A stretch of 64,000 nt of DNA, taken from the NCBI GenBank assembly GCA_000746585.2, contig CP009217.2, positions 124,001 to 188,000 on the forward strand, in the 5' to 3' direction. Under the pieces are notes generated by a model. It was not told the DNA's origin and made no database searches. It saw only the letters and a program-made list of their open reading frames with translations. This document shows, in pieces, positions 56,618 through 64,000 of the stretch. This DNA is from Rickettsiales bacterium Ac37b (GTDB lineage Bacteria > Pseudomonadota > Alphaproteobacteria > Rickettsiales > Arcanibacteraceae). A program made the position numbers and the translations under genes. The number at the start of each line of letters is the position of its first letter. The first letter of the stretch is position 1.

Positions 56618-57710
56618 TTATGCTCCTCTGCTATTGCTACTGCTAACTCTAATACCATCCACAAAACTTCTAGGTTTATTTGGTGGAGTTTGCTCCCTAC
56701 CTAGTTGTTCATAGATCTCTGCGATTCTACTATTTTGAAGAGTTGGCTTAGGATCAGCGCAGAATACATCTATTACTTTTCCTTCTTTGATTCTTAAAAT
56801 GTCGTATGCTTTTTTTTCATTACCTTTTTCATCTAGTCTTGCAACAAACATCATTCCTGAGAAAGCACTATTTTCATCTTGAGGAATGCTAATTTGAGAG
56901 ACCTGATTTTTTGAGTGCTTAAAATCAAGTACCATACCTAATTCCTTATTGGCATTTTGTATTCTACATCTCTCAATATTGCCATTCTCTTCTAACTTTA
57001 CCAGATTATTAAATATTGTAGAGTGATAGTCCTTTATGACTTGATCATGGAAGTCAGAGGTACGAGAGTTGAGAGATTCTCCTGCTTTTAATGGTTGCCT
57101 TAACAAATAAAACAGATTATTTATTGCTTCTTCACTTAAAGCAACAAAAGTTTGCTGGGCTGGTTGTGAAGGTGCTTTTCCTTTATTTTTCTTTTGAGGT
57201 GAGGTAGATGGCTCTTCATCAGCGGTATCATATTTTCTAGAAGAAGAGGAACTGCTAGATGAACTAGAAGTTTGAGCAGGTGTTGGTCTAGGATTTTCTT
57301 TATAGAATTATGGTTGATTCTACTTCATATAAAAATTCTACCTCATCATCAAAGGTTATGTGGTATAAGTGAAACCCTACCTTATCTATAAATGATGCTA
57401 TGATAGCTTCATTTTCAGAAACTATTTCAGGGAAAACCTTCGTTTGTTTTGAGTGATTCTGTAAAAACTCCATAACGCCTAGATATATACTCTTTTCTCT
57501 CTCATTAATAAGCTTAGTTGCGTCTGCCTCAGAAAAAGAATTGTTATTTTGCATGGAAGTTTTATAAATATTAAAGTCCTTAAGTTTACTATTCAACTCA
57601 CGCTGTAAAATGTTATATGCTTCCCTATCCATAGTGCAATATGTAGCATTTTTTCCTTTAATCTCATCTAATGATTTCATTTTATCCCTATTTTTTACCT
57701 TTTGTGTCAT
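56618..57710 (-). pseudogene. Ser-rich two-domain hypothetical protein, frameshifted
   Basis: The upstream part (57300-57710, 136 aa) is a charged helical domain ending VESTIIL. In the next frame the sequence continues without a start codon: YKENPRPTPAQTS, a run of nine Ser, KYDTADEEPSTSPQKKNKGK, APSQPAQQTFVALSEEAINN, then the C-terminal domain (56618-57106). One indel near 57300-57306 joins them to about 360 residues. A linker of Pro and Ser between two domains is typical of secreted or effector-like proteins. No family is recognised. The C-terminal part might also be made from a TTG start near 57106. Confidence 0.6.
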
Positions 57711-57822
57711 ATAAAATTATTAATTTCTATTAATTATATAACATTTGCTATATTTTTTCAATTATATTTTTTTAAATAATCTTAATACATTAAAATAAAT
57801 TAAAATATAGAAAATAGATACA

Positions 57823-57855
57823 AAAAAACCCTCTTCAAAATTAAGAGGGTTTTTT
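57823..57855. terminator. Bidirectional rho-independent terminator
   Basis: The arms AAAAAACCCTCTT and AAGAGGGTTTTTT are perfectly complementary with a 7-base loop (CAAAATT). Read leftwards it ends the Bax-inhibitor gene transcript 27 bases after the stop, with a U run. Confidence 0.88.
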
Positions 57856-57881
57856 GTAAGTAGTAATTGTTTTATAAGAGA

Positions 57882-58628
57882 TTAATCTCTTCTATTACCA
57901 AAGAATTGGAGTAATTGAATAAAGATATTAATAAAATCCATGTATAAGGCAAGTGCACCCATTACTGCTACTTTTGTAGAAACTTCATTATTAATACCAA
58001 ATTGGTAATACATAGATTTTATTCTTTGAGTATCATAAGCTGTTAACCCAACAAATATTAATATACTAAGGATAGAAACTGCAAATTGTAAACCAGTGCT
58101 CTTTAAAAATATATTAATTAGTGAAGCTATTAAGATACCTATTAATCCCATAATTAAAAAAGAACCAAATTGGGTTAAATCTTTTTTAGTGGAATACCCA
58201 TAGATACTCATAGCACCAAATACACCAGCTGTAATAAAAAATACTCGTGCTATAGATTCACCAGTATATACCATAAATATTGAAGATAGTGATAAACCTA
58301 TTAGAGCAGCATAAGTCCAGAATAATGTTTGTACAGTTTGAACAGACATTCTGGTAATGCCAAAATTAAAGGCAAATACTAATACTAAAGGTGCAAAAGT
58401 CACCAACCATCCTAAGCCAGAAATTCCAACTATATGTCCAGCTTGCATTACATATAGCATATTCATGATGGTTTCTGAGGAAGCAGCAAACATCGATATA
58501 GCACCAGTTAAAACTAAAGCACCAGCCATATAGTTATATACTTGTAGCATGAAAGCTCTTAAGCCTTCATCATACTGGGCAGCTTTAGCATGAGCGCCAG
58601 AAACATTATATTTTGTGAAATCTTTCAT
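57882..58628 (-). CDS. Bax inhibitor-1/YccA-family membrane protein
   Basis: The 248-residue protein has seven hydrophobic helices and the family pattern: LRAFMLQVYNYMAGALVLTG near 23, ALIGLSLSSIFMVYTGESIA near 108, and the C-terminal signature LTAYDTQRIKSMYY near 194 with ALYMDFINIFIQLLQFFGNR at the end. Members act as pH-sensitive calcium leak channels or protease regulators. A promoter and a strong terminator flank it, so it is a single-gene unit. Confidence 0.95.
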   Translation of the reverse strand: MKDFTKYNVSGAHAKAAQYDEGLRAFMLQVYNYMAGALVLTGAISMFAASSETIMNMLYVMQAGHIVGISGLGWLVTFAPLVLVFAFNFGITRMSVQTVQTLFWTYAALIGLSLSSIFMVYTGESIARVFFITAGVFGAMSIYGYSTKKDLTQFGSFLIMGLIGILIASLINIFLKSTGLQFAVSILSILIFVGLTAYDTQRIKSMYYQFGINNEVSTKVAVMGALALYMDFINIFIQLLQFFGNRRD

Positions 58629-58673
58629 AATTTTTACCTTTTAAATAGTACCTCAAACACTTATCTAATTAGT

Positions 58674-58701
58674 ATTATAATGTCTATTTTAAGAAAATCA
58701 A
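58674..58701 (-). promoter_or_regulatory. Sigma-70-type promoter of the Bax-inhibitor gene
   Basis: On the minus strand TTGATT (58696-58701) and a perfect TATAAT (58674-58679) are 16 bases apart, about 45 bases upstream of the ATG. Spacing and -10 fit; the -35 matches the consensus in four of six positions. Confidence 0.55.
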
Positions 58702-58714
58702 GAGACTGTATAAA

Positions 58715-60481
58715 TTAAATAGGCTTTACGGCAAAACTTAACCATTTTAATACTATTTGATCGCTAATTAGAGGTGAAATTTTGTCCCATATCTGTTGAT
58801 GATACCTATTTATCCAGTTTACCTCACTAGAAGTTAACAAGTCAAGTTTTATTAATTTTTTATCTAAAGGTACAAATGTAATGGTTTCAAAACATAAGAA
58901 GTTTGGTAGGGATTCACAATTTTTAGTTAAGATAAGATTTTCTATTCTAATACCATATTGATTTTCGAGATAAATCCCAGGCTCATTAGATAAGATCATC
59001 CCTGGTAATAAGGCTACGTTAGTTGCTTTAGTGCTAATGCTTTGTGGCCCTTCATGTACGCCAAGAAAACTGCCTACCCCATGTCCTGTACCGTGTGCAT
59101 AATCGAGTCCTTCTTGCCATAATGGTGAGCGTGCTAATATGTCAAGCTGATATCCACAAGTCTTTTTAGGAAAAATTGCTTTAGCTAGTGCAATATGGCC
59201 TTTTAATACTAATGTAAAATGGGTTTGTTCCATTAAAGAAGGGGTACCTATGGCAATAGTGCGTGTTATATCGGTAGTTCCACACTTATATTGCCCACCT
59301 GAATCGATAAGCAATAATCCATTAGCAGTAATTTTCCTATTACTCTTGATAGAAGGTTGATAATGAATAATAGCTCCATGTTCTGCAAAAGCTGCAATTG
59401 TAGCAAAGCTTGGATATATAAAATCAGGTTGCTGTTTCCTAAATTCGAGTAGTTTAGCCGAAATATCCAGTTCTGTCAGATTAAGATCCAAGGATTGTTC
59501 TAACCATGAGAAAAAATAACATAGAGCAACTGCATCTTGAAATTGACTTTCATATGCGCCTTTTATTTCAGTATCATTTTTGCATGCTTTAGGGAGTTTA
59601 CATGGATCTTCTTTGTTTAATATATTGATTTTATAATGCTCTAATTTATTAATTAACCAATAGGAAGCAGATTTTATATCTATTTGTACTGTTTTTTCAG
59701 AGAGTTTAGATAATTTATCTTCAAAATTTTCTGAATTATGTAATTTTATATTTGGCGGAAAGGATGTTTTTGAGTCTCGATTGTTAATAAATAAGTCAAT
59801 AGAGTTATTACTGTAAAGAATAGCTCGTGCTAAGACTAAAGGTGTGTATGGAACGTCTGTACCTCGTATATTTAATAACCAACATAATGAATCAGGGGCT
59901 GTAATAATTACCGCCTCTGTTTGATGTTTTTGTAATTCTTGAGTTATTGAATCAACCTTAAGTTCAGAATTAATACCACTATATTTTATCTCATGTATTA
60001 AAATAGAGGAATTAGGTTTATGAGGGCGATCATGCCAAAGTTCATCAATAAGGTTAGTAGTGCAAGGAACAAGTTTAATATTTTGCGATTTTACTATCGA
60101 TTGTAAATTAGTAATTTGATTATACGTATGTAACCAAGGATCAAATCCTATCTTGGTTCCGAGTGTGCTATTATTTAATATCCACTTCCCAATATTATAT
60201 TCCAACAAATTCTGGATTTCATAATAACTTCCTAGCTCATTTTTGGCTTGTAGTGTATATCTACCATCGGTAAAGAAAGCAGATTTTGTTCTGAGTATTA
60301 TTGCTACACCGTTTGAGCCAGAGAAATCAGTAAGCCACTTTAATCGCTTTGCATAATCTGGTATGTATTCACCTAAAAATTCATCTTGTGATGGGATGAT
60401 AAATCCATCTAAATTAGCTTCTATAAGTTTTTGGTGTAATAAAAGAATTTTTTTAGGAATAATGTGATTATGATTGTGCAT
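58715..60481 (-). CDS. pepP: Xaa-Pro aminopeptidase (M24B)
   Basis: The 588-residue protein has the three-domain layout of the larger Xaa-Pro aminopeptidases. Creatinase-like N-domain: GFIIPSQDEFLGEYIPDYAK near 20, and SGSNGVAIILRTKSAFFTDG. Catalytic M24 domain: metal ligands in LLIDSGGQYKCGTTDITRTI near 393, AHGTGHGVGSFLGVHEGPQS near 460, and LSNEPGIYLENQYGIRIENL near 497. It removes N-terminal residues before proline. The TPR protein gene ends 8 bases upstream, so both are probably one transcript. Confidence 0.94.
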   Translation of the reverse strand: MHNHNHIIPKKILLLHQKLIEANLDGFIIPSQDEFLGEYIPDYAKRLKWLTDFSGSNGVAIILRTKSAFFTDGRYTLQAKNELGSYYEIQNLLEYNIGKWILNNSTLGTKIGFDPWLHTYNQITNLQSIVKSQNIKLVPCTTNLIDELWHDRPHKPNSSILIHEIKYSGINSELKVDSITQELQKHQTEAVIITAPDSLCWLLNIRGTDVPYTPLVLARAILYSNNSIDLFINNRDSKTSFPPNIKLHNSENFEDKLSKLSEKTVQIDIKSASYWLINKLEHYKINILNKEDPCKLPKACKNDTEIKGAYESQFQDAVALCYFFSWLEQSLDLNLTELDISAKLLEFRKQQPDFIYPSFATIAAFAEHGAIIHYQPSIKSNRKITANGLLLIDSGGQYKCGTTDITRTIAIGTPSLMEQTHFTLVLKGHIALAKAIFPKKTCGYQLDILARSPLWQEGLDYAHGTGHGVGSFLGVHEGPQSISTKATNVALLPGMILSNEPGIYLENQYGIRIENLILTKNCESLPNFLCFETITFVPLDKKLIKLDLLTSSEVNWINRYHQQIWDKISPLISDQIVLKWLSFAVKPI

Positions 60482-60489
60482 AATAATAT

Positions 60490-62220
60490 TTACAATTTAT
60501 TTATTTTATTTCTTAAACGTCTTTTTATTTGGGTATTATCACTATTCTGTAAAGCGCGTTCCCATTCGTATTTTGCTTGTCGGTTATAAGATAATTTATA
60601 ATAAGCGTCTCCAAGATGTTCTCCAACTGTGGGATCATTTGGCAGAAGCTCTATAGCATTTTCTAAAAGGTTAAGAGCTTTTTCATAATGTCCTTGTAGG
60701 TAAAGTGCCCATCCCATACTATCTAAGACTTGAGGATTTTGAGGATCATTTTCATAAGCAATTTTAATCATTTCTGTTGCTTTATCAATATTTTTACCAT
60801 GCTCTAGCCAAGTATATGCTAGGTCATTCATAACTGTATATTGCTCCGGATTAAGCTTTAGAGCTTTTAGAAAGTCTTTTTCAGCTTTTATATTATTTTT
60901 TAATAAACTATAATTAGTGCCACGTATATAAAATAACACCCATTCTTTTTTTTGTATGTTAGGTATACTAGCTATTATGTTGCTGTAAATATTATTTGCT
61001 TTAATATATTCTCCTTGCGAACTATAGCTATTTGCAAGCAGCATTAAAGGTTCTATATATGTAGGGTTAATCTGGTATAAAGCACGTAGCATATATCGTG
61101 ATGTTTTTATATCACCTATTATATGCAGAATTTTAGCTATTTCTAATTGTGCATAATAGTAAAATTCTGAATTAGCGGGTATTAGCTTATAATATTTCAG
61201 TGCTGCATTATAATTATCCATATCTAATAATATGGAAGCAATTAGTAAGTGGGCTGGTTTATAATTGGGATTAAGATAGAGCGCAAGTTCACTACATATT
61301 AATGCTTTAATATAAAATACTTCTTTATTCAGTAAGCTACTTATTAAGGTAAATGTAAAAACTATTCCATCTATGGCATTATTAATGGGCCGCGTGTGAA
61401 AAGCATCCACTGATGAAACATTATCCAAGGAATTTTGAAAGATAGGATTATTAGGGTTAACAGCAAGTAGTGCACTATATAAAGCTTTAGCCTTATGAAA
61501 ATTGTTCGCTCGAGCATAGAAATTTGCCACAAGGTTAATTATATCGTATGATAATGATAATTGAGTTAATTGGCTATATTTCTGCTTTGCTATGTCGTTT
61601 AATCCTTCTAAATCGGCCATCATAGCTTCTTGCAATATAATCATTTCATCATTTGGTTGTGGGCTTCTATGCAAACTAGCTATTGCTTTTTGATAATCTC
61701 CTTCACCAAGATGGCACCAGCTGATTAATATTAGTAATAGCATTTCATCTATTTTGTATAAATTGTTAGTGCTGAGCGCTTGTTCAAGCTTTTGCCTAGC
61801 TTTCTCAAAGTTACCAGCATGTAAGTCTTCAAACGATAAAATAATATTAGCGAGGTAACCAGAATTAGTATTGTTTGAAAATTGCTTTATTAGTAATATA
61901 GCATTTTGAGTATTTCCTTCTAGGATATTGGTAATATAGCTGTATTCAAGTAAAGTATTTTTTAAAGCATTATTATCTGAGCTCTGAGATTTTTGTAAAC
62001 TATCTTGAAAAAACTTAGCGGCTATTGCTGTTTGAGTAGTTTTGGATGCATAATATCCTGCAAGATAGTCGCCATATACACTATGTATAGTTGTTATAGT
62101 TGTTTTTTTATCCATATTTAAATATTTATTAAAGAAATCTTTGATAAATATATGATATAATAAATTGCATAGTAAAAATATTAATATAAATAAAATTAAT
62201 TTGAGTAGCTTATTTGTCAT
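60490..62220 (-). CDS. TPR-repeat protein with membrane anchor
   Basis: The 576-residue protein has an N-terminal hydrophobic helix (LLKLILFILIFLLCNLLYHI, residues 5-24) and then TPR repeats almost to the end, e.g. ANNFHKAKALYSALLAVNPN, KAEKDFLKALKLNPEQYTVM, LDSMGWALYLQGHYEKALNL and LGDAYYKLSYNRQAKYEWER. This resembles the envelope-associated TPR proteins common in alphaproteobacteria. It probably acts on the periplasmic side as an assembly scaffold. It precedes pepP. Confidence 0.88.
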   Translation of the reverse strand: MTNKLLKLILFILIFLLCNLLYHIFIKDFFNKYLNMDKKTTITTIHSVYGDYLAGYYASKTTQTAIAAKFFQDSLQKSQSSDNNALKNTLLEYSYITNILEGNTQNAILLIKQFSNNTNSGYLANIILSFEDLHAGNFEKARQKLEQALSTNNLYKIDEMLLLILISWCHLGEGDYQKAIASLHRSPQPNDEMIILQEAMMADLEGLNDIAKQKYSQLTQLSLSYDIINLVANFYARANNFHKAKALYSALLAVNPNNPIFQNSLDNVSSVDAFHTRPINNAIDGIVFTFTLISSLLNKEVFYIKALICSELALYLNPNYKPAHLLIASILLDMDNYNAALKYYKLIPANSEFYYYAQLEIAKILHIIGDIKTSRYMLRALYQINPTYIEPLMLLANSYSSQGEYIKANNIYSNIIASIPNIQKKEWVLFYIRGTNYSLLKNNIKAEKDFLKALKLNPEQYTVMNDLAYTWLEHGKNIDKATEMIKIAYENDPQNPQVLDSMGWALYLQGHYEKALNLLENAIELLPNDPTVGEHLGDAYYKLSYNRQAKYEWERALQNSDNTQIKRRLRNKINKL

Positions 62221-62306
62221 AAGATATAAAATATAATAAAATGTTTATGTATCGTATCATCATTAACTATAGATAACAAATAGTAAATTTATTGTGAAGC
62301 TAAATA

Positions 62307-63641
62307 ATGTCTAATTTATATCATATATTGCATGCGATGCCAGCTTTAGATCGTGAGGAGATGCCACCTCAGCTGGAGGAGGTAGCAAAATCATTAGTGC
62401 TATCTGGTAGATTACGCATAGATGCTAACGATAAAATTAATTTTGCCCGTCTATATTTACCATACGATGGTGTTAGTATGATGTTTAGTTTAAGAGAACT
62501 AACGGATATAAAACTGCTTGGTCATACCAAAAAAATTATTACAATGGTGTTACAAAAAAGGCATAAAAATCAAGGTTTAATGGATAAAGTACAACAGGAG
62601 GTTCTGAAGTTAAGAAATGAAATTAAGAAATATCAGCCTGTAAGTGAAAAATTAGAAATGTCTTTAGCCAGGCTAGTAGTTCAATCTGTGCATCCAGTAG
62701 TAATGCTAATGCTATTATGGGAAAGAGTAGAAATATTTATATCATATTCATATACTATAGGTGATGTCTTAGATGTGGTTTCTTGGCAGTATGCTGGTGA
62801 TAATAGTGGTATGCAAAGCACAGATGGTAGAATGGCAACCATTTATATATCGGCTGGGGGAAATCCTTTTGCTGAAACTACTGAAGATGCAGTTTATGGT
62901 GATGGTTTTCCTGCTATGGCTAGGATGATGATTATAGGAGCCCAAGAAATGGGCCATTATTCTGATATAATGCGAGATGCTCATGGCAGGCAAATTTCTA
63001 GATATTCGGCCAATTTAAATGCAACTAAAGCAAAAGAAAATGTGCGTATTGGCAGATTAAACGATATTAAGAATCTTCAATTGATCAGAAGCATGTTGAT
63101 AAAATTTAACGTATTACGTTTAGCTGAGCATGAACGTCATTTAAAGTTTTTCAGAAAAAATAAGAGAAGAGGTATAACAGTATTATTTACGATAAGCAAA
63201 ATTTGCTTTTGGCGCGGATGTATGATGCGTAAATCTCGTTCTAAAAAGTTTTTAGGATTTGTTTTATTTTGGAAAAAAGAAAAATATCTTGCAAGTAGGA
63301 TTATTGCCATGCTTGACGATATGGAATTTAATTTAACACCTAAAGCAGATGCTTATTCACGTGCAAATAAAGTAGAGGAGGAGGCTATAGCTTGTGTAGA
63401 AGCCTTAGCACGAGTGCCTCAGCAAGTAGTAAAATGGGGAGCAAACCTCACAAAAATTATATGGCCTAATTTATATTCGATTTATTATAAAGAAGTTATA
63501 CCAGGGTGTATGGTTGCATATAAAAATATGACGGGTAAAGATTATAATCTTAAATTAACTACTCCAGGCTTTCATCCTTTATATAGGTTAAAACGCTTAT
63601 TTAGAAAAAAAATTAAAAAATATTCAAGCTGGAATTATTAA
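62307..63641 (+). CDS. Hypothetical protein resembling Rickettsiales-restricted families
   Basis: The 444-residue protein recalls uncharacterised proteins I associate with Rickettsiales, but I cannot name the family securely (DUF2748 is a guess). Visible parts: an acidic N-terminus (MPALDREEMPPQLEEVAKSL), a coiled coil near 90-115, a central Gly-rich stretch (ISAGGNPFAETTEDAVYGDG), the segment IGAQEMGHYSDIMRDAHGRQ with His and Glu that could bind metal, and a basic C-terminus. The last eight residues (KKYSSWNY) and the stop are read from a family-E repeat, so the original C-terminus has been replaced. Confidence 0.6.
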   Translation: MSNLYHILHAMPALDREEMPPQLEEVAKSLVLSGRLRIDANDKINFARLYLPYDGVSMMFSLRELTDIKLLGHTKKIITMVLQKRHKNQGLMDKVQQEVLKLRNEIKKYQPVSEKLEMSLARLVVQSVHPVVMLMLLWERVEIFISYSYTIGDVLDVVSWQYAGDNSGMQSTDGRMATIYISAGGNPFAETTEDAVYGDGFPAMARMMIIGAQEMGHYSDIMRDAHGRQISRYSANLNATKAKENVRIGRLNDIKNLQLIRSMLIKFNVLRLAEHERHLKFFRKNKRRGITVLFTISKICFWRGCMMRKSRSKKFLGFVLFWKKEKYLASRIIAMLDDMEFNLTPKADAYSRANKVEEEAIACVEALARVPQQVVKWGANLTKIIWPNLYSIYYKEVIPGCMVAYKNMTGKDYNLKLTTPGFHPLYRLKRLFRKKIKKYSSWNY

Positions 63642-63848
63642 TTATAAAAGGCACATACTTATTTCACTTCTCCCCTAGGGGAGAAGTCGTGAAAAACTTC
63701 AGTTTTGAGCGGATGAGGGGTATATATATTAAATAATTAAGATATACTCTTTTTTGTCATTAACGCAAAAGCGGTAATCTAGTAATGTTCCAGATTCATG
63801 AGATACCCGTTTTCACGGATATGACATCATTCTTGCTCGTTATAGTAA
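63620..63848. repeat. Family-E and family-C repeats
   Basis: A family-E unit (AATTATAAAAGGCACATACT, palindrome CTTCTCCCCTAGGGGAGAAG, then TTTTGAGCGGATGAGGGG) runs from inside the preceding gene's end to about 63740. A family-C unit (TCTAGTAATGTTCCAGATTC to GACATCATTCTTGCTCG) follows at 63777-63842. Confidence 0.8.
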
Positions 63849-63860
63849 AAGAAGTTAAAT

Positions 63861-64000
63861 TTAGGTCCTTCTATCCAATATTTCTGCAAGTTCATATATT
63901 ATATTCTGTCTTTGGTAGGGCTTTTTGATGTAGGTGACAATGCCAAGTGTGAATGCTCTTTCAATTTCGGCATTATCTGAAGAGCCAGTCTGGAGGATCA
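63861..64000 (-). CDS. Response-regulator receiver domain, C-terminal fragment
   Basis: The last 45 codons of a gene entering from the right edge. ILQTGSSDNAEIERAFTLGI then VTYIKKPYQRQNIIYELAEI and LDRRT follows the receiver-domain pattern of beta4, helix 4, beta5 with the conserved Lys in KKPY, and helix 5. It ends right after the receiver domain, so any output domain would have to precede it; a stand-alone CheY-like or kinase-linked receiver is likely. Confidence 0.7.
   Translation of the reverse strand, partial: ILQTGSSDNAEIERAFTLGIVTYIKKPYQRQNIIYELAEILDRRT

Overview
The window is AT-rich chromosomal DNA (about 30% G+C, estimated by eye) from an intracellular alphaproteobacterium, most likely of the order Rickettsiales. 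Three things point there. The gene set includes ntrX, pepA-holC, mreBC, an ankyrin protein, an NB-ARC/TPR protein and a TPR-rich membrane protein. Many short palindromic repeats lie between genes and run into coding ends. Several genes are decaying. The gene content is richer than in Rickettsia proper: thiE-thiM-thiD with a TPP riboswitch, dxr of the MEP isoprenoid pathway, lpxC, purD and proBA are all present. This fits a less reduced lineage such as the Midichloriaceae, but that placement is inference; there is no rRNA in the window to test it.

Layout. 0-2 kb: thiamin salvage operon (minus strand) behind a TPP riboswitch. 2-8 kb: lpxC; a polyamine-synthase-like membrane protein gene cut in two by an IS630-family element; dxr. 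8-13 kb: a possible TraB/GumN-like protein, a BaiN-type flavoprotein, a small membrane protein, a repeat cluster, a decayed ankyrin gene and a degenerate peptide deformylase. 13-24 kb: purD, xseA, a Trm112-like protein, uvrC-pgsA-murA-hslO and a DUF4153-like membrane protein. 24-30 kb: an emrAB-type efflux pair, mreBC and a membrane-anchored glycosyltransferase. 30-32 kb: two related proteins of unknown function. 32-39.5 kb: a D-amino-acid aminotransferase, ntrX, a PEBP-family gene with tmk, secD with a Mth938-like gene, and dgt. 39.5-46.5 kb: a second identical IS630 copy, then a sensor/ATPase/NB-ARC-TPR gene string and two orphan genes. 46.8-52 kb: proBA, holC-pepA-dedA. 52-57.8 kb: a YyaL-type thioredoxin-domain protein, tRNA-Arg(CCU), a frameshifted proline iminopeptidase, an IS5-type transposase relic and a frameshifted Ser-rich protein. 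57.8-64 kb: a Bax-inhibitor-1 protein, a TPR protein with pepP, a protein resembling Rickettsiales-restricted families, and the tail of a response regulator.

Cell-envelope functions dominate the housekeeping part: lpxC for lipid A, murA and mreBC for peptidoglycan and shape, dxr for the lipid carrier precursor, pgsA for phospholipid, secD for export. The accessory part shows active genome erosion. One IS630 insertion can be undone on paper to restore a reading frame exactly. At least four more genes carry frameshifts. Families of 100-bp TA-flanked elements share terminal repeats with the IS630 element and look like its non-autonomous derivatives. The most interesting accessory locus is at 40.8-44.9 kb. 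There, overlapping genes encode a membrane sensor, a histidine-kinase-like ATPase and an NB-ARC/TPR (STAND) ATPase that begins with a probable signal peptide.
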